Assembly: GCF_947387495.1 (NCBI RefSeq)
Contig: NZ_CANDNU010000002.1
Coordinates: 1-64,000 of the forward strand
Reading direction: 5' to 3'
DNA from: Limosilactobacillus difficilis
GTDB lineage: Bacteria; Bacillota; Bacilli; Lactobacillales; Lactobacillaceae
DNA: 64,000 nucleotides
Below the pieces are notes generated by a model, which worked only from the letters and a program-made list of their open reading frames with translations, did not search any database and was not told the DNA's origin. Shown here piece after piece: positions 46,955-52,809 of the stretch (position 1 is its first letter; each line of letters starts with the position of its first letter). The position numbers and the translations under genes are program-made.

Positions 46955-49279
46955 TTGGCAAACGATAAAGCAGAACTAATTCGCGAGCAGAAACGTGTCG
47001 ATATTGTTTTAAAGACGATCAAGAAGCGAATCGAAAAGACCGAGCAGATGCTGGCTGATGCCCATCAGGAAACCCGGGCTGTCGAGAAGAACTACGGTGA
47101 AAACGCCTCAATCAACCGCTACGAAGTCGACGACATTGCCGAATCACGGGCAATGATTGAACAGCAACGCCGGCTGGTCAACCAGGCGGTCGAAAATGAA
47201 ACAATTCTCAAACGGCAGCTAAAGACCCTTAAGCAGCTACAGGCTTCGCCATACTTCGGCCGGATCGATATCCAAGATCCCGGTGAAGATGAAGCAGAAT
47301 CTCTTTACATCGGCACTGCCTCCTTGATGAACGAGGACGAAACCGACTTTTTGATCTATGACTGGCGGGCTCCTATCTCGGCCGTTTATTACAACGGCAC
47401 CCTCGGCCCGTGCTCTTACCAAACCCCTTCTGGTCAGCGCCAAACCACCCTCGTCAAGAAACGCCAATTCACCATCCAGCACGGCAAAATTACCCATATG
47501 TTCGACACCAATGAACTGGTCGGCGACGAAATGCTCCAACAGGCCCTGAGTGAACACGATGATCGGCAGATGCACAACATCGTCGCAACCATCCAGCACG
47601 AGCAAAACGACATCATTCGCGATACCAAGAGTGACCTCCTGCTCGTTCAAGGGGTTGCGGGTTCGGGAAAAACATCAGCTATCCTGCAGCGGATCGCCTA
47701 CCTCCTCTATCACTCACGTGAATCACTCAACGCCGATCAAATCGTTCTCTTCAGCCCCAACCTGCTCTTTTCGCGCTACATTGCGGATGTTCTACCGAGC
47801 CTGGGCGAACGCAACATGCGGCAAGTAACCCTCGCCGGCTTCTTGAGCAAACGGTTCGAAGGCTTGACGGTTGAATCACTCTTCGACCGTTATGAAAAAC
47901 GCCGCACCAGCCACGCCGAGCACCCGGTTGCCGACTGGCTGGAACAACCGGCAATGATGAAGGCCGTCCGTGATTACCTGCAAGAACTGCACGCTGGCCA
48001 GCACCAACTCTGCTTCACTGCACTCAATTTCAACGGCAGTGAATTCTTCTCGGCCCAGCACATCAAAGACATCTTTGCTCAACAGCCAACGGCGATGAGC
48101 ATTGTCAATCGCCTAGTTCGCACCAAGAACGTCTTAATCCGGGAACTTCAGCACCGGGTAACCGTCGAAGCCCGCAGCAAATGGATCGCTGCTGAAATGG
48201 ATGATCTGACCACTCTCCAACTCCACCGCTTGTATGGCAAGCACAGCCCCCAAGATTTCGAGGACGAAAAAGCCGCCCAGCGCTACCTCGCCCGTCGCTA
48301 TACCAAAAATCGTTTGCGGCCGGTTGCCGAGGCCATTTACAATAACTATTTTCTCGATATGTATGAACAGTATCACAACCTGCTCAGCCACATCACCGTC
48401 CCCGCCAAGATCAGTCAACGCGAATGGACATCGATGATCCTCCAGTACAGCCAACAACTTGAATACCACCAGCTCGCTCTGATGCACGCTGCTCCCCTGC
48501 TCTACCTTCGGGACCTGATTACCGGAGGCGGCCAAAACCGGGCCCTCCAGTACGTCTTCATCGACGAGATGCAGGACTACTCACCAGCAATGCTGATCTA
48601 TTTACACCATGCTTTCCCGATGGCTCGCTTTACGATTCTCGGTGACAGTGAACAGGCCCTCTTCAATCCCCTGGAACTGCCGGAAACTCTGCTCCAAAAT
48701 CTTGGCAACGCACTGGGAGCCGAACACTCCAATCTAATCGTTTTGCGGCGGGCCTACCGCTCCACAACAGAGATCACCGACTTTGCCAAAGCCCTGCTTC
48801 CGGACGGGCAGCGCGTGATTTCCTTTACCCGCCACGGCACCAAACCACGACTGCTGACTAGTGACGGTGACCAGCAGAGCCGTGCGCTCTTGGCAAACGA
48901 GGTTCGGCGCCTGGCTAACGGCCAACAAACCGTCGCCGTCCTGACCATTGATGACAAACAAGCCCACACCATCACCCGTCTGCTTCACCAAGCTGGCATT
49001 GATGCCAAGAGACTCTCCACTCAGGACAGCGAACTGCCATCTGAAGTCGCCGTTCTCCCCATCTACCTCGCCAAGGGGCTGGAATTCGATGCGGTGCTGA
49101 TTCCGGATGTCTCCGCAACCGCGATGCCAGACCAGAGCTTCACCGGGATTCTTTACACGATGGCTAGTCGGGCCATGCACGAACTGACGATGATCAGCAA
49201 CGGCCCCGTAACACCGTTGATTAACGATGCCGTCTGTCAACATCTCAAGATTGAAGCCCAGATTAGCCCGCGGGACTGA
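46955..49279 (+). CDS. helD: HelD, RNA polymerase recycling helicase
   Basis: A 774-residue UvrD/Rep-like ATPase, the length of B. subtilis HelD. HelD removes stalled RNA polymerase from nucleic acids. The N-terminus is a charged coiled coil (RVDIVLKTIKKRIEKTEQM) that enters the polymerase channel in the family. Walker A GVAGSGKTSAILQR is at about 231-244 and Walker B FIDEMQDYSP further on. I choose TTG 46955, four to five bases after GGGAGGGAAAA; the frame extends upstream without support. rpoE (delta), its functional partner in Bacillus, is also in the window. Confidence 0.93.
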   Translation: MANDKAELIREQKRVDIVLKTIKKRIEKTEQMLADAHQETRAVEKNYGENASINRYEVDDIAESRAMIEQQRRLVNQAVENETILKRQLKTLKQLQASPYFGRIDIQDPGEDEAESLYIGTASLMNEDETDFLIYDWRAPISAVYYNGTLGPCSYQTPSGQRQTTLVKKRQFTIQHGKITHMFDTNELVGDEMLQQALSEHDDRQMHNIVATIQHEQNDIIRDTKSDLLLVQGVAGSGKTSAILQRIAYLLYHSRESLNADQIVLFSPNLLFSRYIADVLPSLGERNMRQVTLAGFLSKRFEGLTVESLFDRYEKRRTSHAEHPVADWLEQPAMMKAVRDYLQELHAGQHQLCFTALNFNGSEFFSAQHIKDIFAQQPTAMSIVNRLVRTKNVLIRELQHRVTVEARSKWIAAEMDDLTTLQLHRLYGKHSPQDFEDEKAAQRYLARRYTKNRLRPVAEAIYNNYFLDMYEQYHNLLSHITVPAKISQREWTSMILQYSQQLEYHQLALMHAAPLLYLRDLITGGGQNRALQYVFIDEMQDYSPAMLIYLHHAFPMARFTILGDSEQALFNPLELPETLLQNLGNALGAEHSNLIVLRRAYRSTTEITDFAKALLPDGQRVISFTRHGTKPRLLTSDGDQQSRALLANEVRRLANGQQTVAVLTIDDKQAHTITRLLHQAGIDAKRLSTQDSELPSEVAVLPIYLAKGLEFDAVLIPDVSATAMPDQSFTGILYTMASRAMHELTMISNGPVTPLINDAVCQHLKIEAQISPRD

Positions 49280-49339
49280 GGACGAGCCGCGACAGTGCCC
49301 CCTATTCTTACGATTTTTTAATTAATTTCTAATAATATA

Positions 49340-49368
49340 TTGTCAAACAATGGCGGGCCGCGTATGAT
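49340..49368 (+). promoter_or_regulatory. Promoter of the aromatic leader/aminotransferase operon
   Basis: TTGTCA, 17 bases, TATGAT. The transcript would begin at about 49375, almost at the leader ribosome binding site. Confidence 0.75.
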
Positions 49369-49378
49369 GTTGGTAGAA

Positions 49379-49553
49379 GGTGAAATTAATGAACACGAAT
49401 GATAATCAATTGAATTTATTTTATTGGTGGCTGACGACAATGATCCGTTAGTCGCCTTTCGTGTGGTTGCCGGATAGTCCATCCGGGAGCATTTCACCAC
49501 CAAAATTGCAATCCACCCGGGTGCTGACGATTAACTCAGTGACCCGTTTTTTT
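49379..49553 (+). promoter_or_regulatory. Attenuator leader with mutually exclusive pairings
   Basis: Read by eye: the Trp-codon region 49424-49430 (TTGGTGG) can pair with 49497-49503 (CCACCAA); 49429-49435 pairs with 49451-49456 (hairpin 1:2); 49447-49453 (GTTAGTC) can pair with 49529-49535 (GATTAAC) in the terminator loop; 49470-49475 with 49481-49486 (CCGGAT/ATCCGG); 49481-49487 with the terminator 5' arm 49516-49522; and 49379-49386 with 49491-49498 (GGTGAAAT/ATTTCACC), which would hide the leader ribosome binding site. Not computed by folding. Confidence 0.55.
49389..49451 (+). CDS. Leader peptide with Phe-Tyr-Trp-Trp run
   Basis: A 20-codon frame, MNTNDNQLNLFYWWLTTMIR, ending in TAG. 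AGAAGGTG lies six bases before ATG, an excellent ribosome binding site, and the promoter -10 is about 20 bases upstream. The peptide holds consecutive Phe, Tyr, Trp, Trp codons (49419-49430). About 67 bases after the stop comes an intrinsic terminator, then an aromatic-type aminotransferase. This is the layout of a translation-controlled attenuator such as trpL or tnaC. I know no described example of this peptide; being a leader is an inference from layout and composition. Confidence 0.8.
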   Translation: MNTNDNQLNLFYWWLTTMIR

Positions 49554-49554
49554 G
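49518..49554 (+). terminator. Attenuator terminator before the aminotransferase
   Basis: CGGGTGCTGA...TCAGTGACCCG followed by seven T. It lies 33 bases upstream of the aminotransferase start and would stop transcription before the structural genes. Confidence 0.75.
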
Positions 49555-49586
49555 TTAGCCCTTATTTGAGAAAGGAAGTCCTTTTT

Positions 49587-50771
49587 ATGCCAAAAGCTAA
49601 GCCTTCAGTTGCTGCCCGCTTCAACCAAAATATTAAAACTGTCCAACCGACCGGCATTCGTGAATTTGATGCCCAGTGCAGCGCCATCCCCGACATCATC
49701 AAATTAACGATTGGTGAACCCGACTTCAACGTCCCGGATGCCATGAAACAAGCGGCCATCGACGCGATCAACAACAATGATTCTCATTACGCTCCTGCCG
49801 TCGGTTCCGAAAAGATGCGGCTGGCCGCTAGTCATTTCCTGAAGGACCGTTACGGCTTGGACTACGATCCGGACAGTGAAATTGCCATCACAATCGGCGC
49901 TTCCGAAGGTATTTTTACCGCACTCGGCGGTTACACCAACCCCGGCGATGTCGTCTTGATCCCAACACCAACTTTCCCAATGTACATGGCTATCACCCAG
50001 TTCTTCGGCGGCCAGGCGGTGGAACTGGACACCAGTGCTGACGACTTTATTCTGACACCGGCCAAATTGCAGGCTGCCCTGGACCAGTATGGTGACCGCG
50101 TCAAGGCTCTGGTCCTCAACTACCCATCCAACCCGACCGGGGTCAGCTATTCTGCTGAACAAATCAAAGCCCTGGCTGATGTCTTGAAGGGAACCGACGT
50201 CCTTGTCATTGCCGACGAAATCTACTCTGAACTGGTTTATGACGGCAAGCACACCTCCATCGCCAAATACATCCCTGAACAAACAATCGTCTTGAACGGG
50301 GTTTCCAAGTCCAGTGCCATGACCGGTTACCGAATCGGTGTGCTGGCTGGTCCAGCCCAACTGGTCAAGCCGGTCTTCCTTGCCCACAGTCTCGACGTCA
50401 CCGCAGCTGCCGACCCGTCGATGGCTGCTGCGGCTGCCGGAATGGACACTCCGGCCGGACGCGAGGCCACTGCCAAGATGCGCGATGAATACAAGCGCCG
50501 CCGCGATTTCCTCGCCCCGGCCCTCCAGAAATTGGGCTTCGGCCTCACCAAGCCGGTCGGTGCCTTCTACATTTTCGCCAAAATCCCGGCAAACCAAAAC
50601 CAAGACGACGTCGCTTTTGCAACTGCCCTGGCAAAGGAAGCACACGTAGCCACGACGCCAGGTTCCTTCTTCGGTGCCGGCGGCAAGGGCTACCTGCGGA
50701 TTAGCTACGCCGCTAGCATGGCGAACATCAAAGAAAGCGTTCAGCGGATCACAGCCTTTTTGCAAAAATAA
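49587..50771 (+). CDS. araT: Aminotransferase class I, aromatic (AraT/PatA-like)
   Basis: A 394-residue PLP aminotransferase. SIPDIIKLT-like AIPDIIKLTIGEPDF, LNYPSNPTGV, DEIYSELVY and the PLP-lysine motif NGVSKSSAMTGYRIG (about 237-251) are present. The N-terminal motif resembles lactococcal AraT, which converts Phe, Tyr, Trp and Leu to 2-oxoacids; specificity here is inferred and supported by the FYWW leader. Start ATG has AAAGGA. It is followed 12 bases later by a D-hydroxyacid dehydrogenase. Confidence 0.88.
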   Translation: MPKAKPSVAARFNQNIKTVQPTGIREFDAQCSAIPDIIKLTIGEPDFNVPDAMKQAAIDAINNNDSHYAPAVGSEKMRLAASHFLKDRYGLDYDPDSEIAITIGASEGIFTALGGYTNPGDVVLIPTPTFPMYMAITQFFGGQAVELDTSADDFILTPAKLQAALDQYGDRVKALVLNYPSNPTGVSYSAEQIKALADVLKGTDVLVIADEIYSELVYDGKHTSIAKYIPEQTIVLNGVSKSSAMTGYRIGVLAGPAQLVKPVFLAHSLDVTAAADPSMAAAAAGMDTPAGREATAKMRDEYKRRRDFLAPALQKLGFGLTKPVGAFYIFAKIPANQNQDDVAFATALAKEAHVATTPGSFFGAGGKGYLRISYAASMANIKESVQRITAFLQK

Positions 50772-50783
50772 GGAGAAATCATC

Positions 50784-51776
50784 ATGACAAGCATTTTAAT
50801 GACCAGTGTTCGTGATGATGAACAAGCCGCGATTCAAGACTACGCTGCCAAGCATCACATCACGATCCAGACAACCCCCAAATTAATTAACGATGCTCTC
50901 GATCTCGTTCCCGGCAACGACGGGGTCATCATTCAACAACGGGGCGCCGTCAGTGAGGACGTTTACGGTGTCTTAGAAGCCAACGGGATCAAACAGTTGA
51001 CGACGCGAACCGCAGGGGTCGACACCATTGACCTTCATCTTGCTCACCAGCACAGCCTCGTGGTGACCAACGTTCCCGCTTATTCTCCACGGAGCGTGGC
51101 TGAATTTGCTCTGATGCAGATCTTCCGAATGCTGCGCCATACTTACGCTTTTGACCACCAAGTAGCCGCCAATGACTTCAGCTGGCACGGCTTGCAATCC
51201 AAAGAAATTCACTCGGCAACGATTGGCATCATCGGTGTGGGCCGCATCGGTGGCACCCTCGCCAAGCTCCTGCACGCTCTCAACGCAACCGTCCTGGGGT
51301 ATGATACAAAACCGCGGACTGATCTCGACGGGATTGTCCGTTTCGTATCAAAAAAGGAGCTCCTGCAGCAGTCTGACGTCGTAACGCTCCACGTCAACCT
51401 CAACCCGACCGCCGAAGGGCTGATCGCTGCTGAAGACTTCAAACTGATGAAGCCGACAGCCGCACTGGTTAACGCCAGCCGGGGGCCTGTTGTTGTGACT
51501 AAGGACCTCGTCACCGCCCTTCAAACCCATCAGATTCAGGCAGCCGCTCTCGATACGGTTGAGGGCGAAGCCGCGATCTTTGCCCAGGATCACTCCCAAA
51601 CCGGCATCGCCAAGCAGCTGCCGCTAGTCGATGAGCTCAATAAGATGGACAATGTCATCCTGACACCCCACATTGCTTTCTACACCAACGTAGCCGTCCA
51701 AAACATGGTCGACATCGCCCTCGACGATGTTTTAAGTATCATCAACGGACAAGCGCCACAAAACGAAGTTCGGTAA
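50784..51776 (+). CDS. D-2-hydroxyacid dehydrogenase (D-LDH/HicDH-like)
   Basis: A 330-residue NAD-dependent dehydrogenase. Rossmann motif GIIGVGRIGG, and the catalytic triad Arg (NASRGPVV, about 231), Glu (DTVEGEA, about 260) and His (TPHIAFYT, about 294) are present. The family reduces 2-oxoacids to D-2-hydroxyacids. Next to the aminotransferase, likely substrates are phenylpyruvate, hydroxyphenylpyruvate and indolepyruvate, giving aryl-lactates while regenerating NAD. AAGGAGA precedes the start. Confidence 0.9.
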   Translation: MTSILMTSVRDDEQAAIQDYAAKHHITIQTTPKLINDALDLVPGNDGVIIQQRGAVSEDVYGVLEANGIKQLTTRTAGVDTIDLHLAHQHSLVVTNVPAYSPRSVAEFALMQIFRMLRHTYAFDHQVAANDFSWHGLQSKEIHSATIGIIGVGRIGGTLAKLLHALNATVLGYDTKPRTDLDGIVRFVSKKELLQQSDVVTLHVNLNPTAEGLIAAEDFKLMKPTAALVNASRGPVVVTKDLVTALQTHQIQAAALDTVEGEAAIFAQDHSQTGIAKQLPLVDELNKMDNVILTPHIAFYTNVAVQNMVDIALDDVLSIINGQAPQNEVR

Positions 51777-51782
51777 ACAAAC

Positions 51783-51836
51783 CTCCGCCAAAAAGGAACG
51801 GGTCCGGCAGTTCATCACTGTCGGGCCCGTTTTGGC
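51783..51836 (+). terminator. Terminator after the aminotransferase operon
   Basis: A long interrupted stem: CGCCAAAA...AACGGG-CCGGCAGT / CACTGTCGG-CCCGTTTTGGCG. The TTTT lies inside the 3' arm. Confidence 0.75.
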
Positions 51837-51877
51837 GATTCACAGGAAATTTCTTTCCATTTTTTCTGCAAACTCAA

Positions 51878-51951
51878 AGCCATCTAGCGGGCTTGAACCG
51901 CCGACCTCATCCTTACCATGGATGTGCTCTACCTAACTGAGCTAAGATGGC
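51878..51951 (-). tRNA. tRNA-Thr (GGU anticodon)
   Basis: A full 74-base cloverleaf on the minus strand: acceptor GCCATCT/AGATGGC, D-arm GCTC...GAGC, anticodon stem CATCC/GGATG with loop ATGGTAA (anticodon GGT), T-arm GGCGG-TTCAAGC-CCGCT. CCA is not encoded. No clear promoter of its own; read-through from the RNA unit upstream is possible. Confidence 0.97.
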
Positions 51952-52000
51952 AAGTATATTTTATTACTAGTCATCCCCAGAAGTCTACTATCTTTTGGTA

Positions 52001-52088
52001 ATAAAAAAACCGGCCCCCGACTTACCGCAATAAGCCAAGAACCGGTTTTCTAGCCAATAGTAACAAGCTACTCGTTCGCAGTTGTTAC
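52001..52088 (-). ncRNA. Candidate small RNA C (about 88 nt)
   Basis: Promoter TTGCAA-16-TAAAAT (52122-52095, minus) would start at about 52088, exactly at a 7-bp hairpin GTAACAA/TTGTTAC. Then a terminator follows: AAACCGG...CCGGTTTTTTT (52048-52003). No open frame of note. Promoter, hairpin and terminator fit a small RNA; it lies 50 bases before tRNA-Thr and could instead be its leader. Confidence 0.5.
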
Positions 52089-52094
52089 ATTATC

Positions 52095-52122
52095 ATTTTA
52101 TCTGATTTAAAATAACTTGCAA
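52095..52122 (-). promoter_or_regulatory. Promoter of candidate small RNA C
   Basis: Minus strand TTGCAA, 16 bases, TAAAAT. Confidence 0.5.
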
Positions 52123-52147
52123 GATATTTTACATCAATTTTTATCCA

Positions 52148-52286
52148 ACAAGAAAAGGGCTACGACTGGGAAAATCGCAACCCTTCAGAATGGTGCTATT
52201 GCATACCCACCCACTGGGGGACGGATGGGCATGCATTCGCCATCTTTAATTCGAACTCCCCTAGCGTGCCTAACGGCATCTCAATT
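52148..52286 (-). ncRNA. Candidate small RNA B (about 139 nt), with a possible 27-codon frame
   Basis: Extended -10 TGTTATAAT at 52301-52293 (minus). The RNA contains a 10-bp hairpin (TGCATGCCCA/TGGGTATGCA, 52235-52200) with a CCCCC-containing loop, and ends in AAGGGTTGCGA/TCGTAGCCCTT then TTTTCTTG. A frame ATG 52279 to TAG 52196 (27 residues, MPLGTLGEFELKMANACPSV...) exists but has almost no leader and a weak ribosome binding site, so I favour a non-coding role. Confidence 0.5.
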
Positions 52287-52292
52287 AACAAT

Positions 52293-52301
52293 ATTATAAC
52301 A
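52293..52301 (-). promoter_or_regulatory. Extended -10 promoter of candidate small RNA B
   Basis: Minus strand TGTTATAAT (TG-N-TATAAT) with a weak -35. Confidence 0.55.
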
Positions 52302-52440
52302 CAGCTACTATCATTTAAAAAGAGATAAACCAGACTATTTAAGCACTGAGCCATCACCAAACCAAGCTCAACACTTACCGATCCTCCCTTCGAACGGCTG
52401 ACAACCAGAAGTTGCGAACATCGAGCGATTATCATCCAAT

Positions 52441-52532
52441 AAAAAAGGGCCCGTCCAGAATTACTACACGGGTCCTAGGGAAAAAGTTAACAGGCAATTT
52501 TGCTATTGGGGGGACAAAACTCTAACTGCTAA
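52441..52532 (-). ncRNA. Candidate small RNA A (about 90 nt) with C-rich loop
   Basis: Extended -10 TGTTATGAT at 52546-52538 (minus). A long hairpin pairs AAAGTTAGCAG with CTGTTAACTTT and, inside, AGTTTTG with CAAAATT, exposing a loop with CCCCCC (52508-52513). A terminator follows: AGGACCCGT...ACGGGCCCTTTTTT (52476-52441). C-rich loops in Firmicute small RNAs often pair with ribosome binding sites. Confidence 0.55.
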
Positions 52533-52548
52533 CTTTGATCATAACAGC

Positions 52549-52703
52549 TCATAAGAAGCTGCTACTAATCATTCCTACAATTTTTATCTTAGCACACATT
52601 AAGCTAAAGATAAATGTTTTTTCGCGATTTGTTTCTGATTTCTTAAAAGTTATTTTGTAATATTAAAGTATCTAATAAAGCATCTTTCGCTTACTTAGAG
52701 CAA
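52549..52703. other. AT-rich intergenic stretch, no gene seen
   Basis: Between candidate RNA A and the adhesin terminator. It holds an inverted repeat (TATCTTAGC...GCTAAAGATA then TGTTTTTT, about 52586-52622 on the plus strand) but no convincing coding frame. Confidence 0.5.
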
Positions 52704-52744
52704 AAAAAGGACGGGCAAAATTGATTTTGTCCGTTCTTTTTAGT
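52704..52744 (-). terminator. Terminator after the LPXTG adhesin
   Basis: AAAAAGAACGGACAAAATC / TTTTGCCCGTCCTTTTTTT on the minus strand: long stem, short loop, T-run. Likely bidirectional. Confidence 0.85.
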
Positions 52745-52809
52745 TAGATAAATCCATTCAATCAAGCATCTCTAAACAGCGATTTATTAATCAAATGATT
52801 ATTGAATCC

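Noticed and set aside
49370-49560. T-box or lysine riboswitch upstream of the aminotransferase
   Set aside because: No T-box motif (AGGGTGGNACCGCG) and no lysine-riboswitch core segments were found. The leader peptide explains the layout better.
49704-50765. A 353-codon frame antisense to the aminotransferase
   Set aside because: It mirrors the codon structure of a well-supported gene, has no ribosome binding site and no recognisable motifs. Long antisense frames are frequent in GC-biased third-position sequence, as in many other genes here.
52236-52262. tRNA-like T-loop (GAGTTCGAATT) suggesting a tRNA remnant or attachment site
   Set aside because: No paired T-stem, acceptor or anticodon arm could be drawn around it, and no direct repeat or integrase gene is nearby.
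52200-52435. A 79-codon minus-strand frame as a membrane peptide gene
   Set aside because: Its first two-thirds lie upstream of a strong extended -10 promoter and lack a ribosome binding site. Only the last 27 codons would be transcribed from that promoter.
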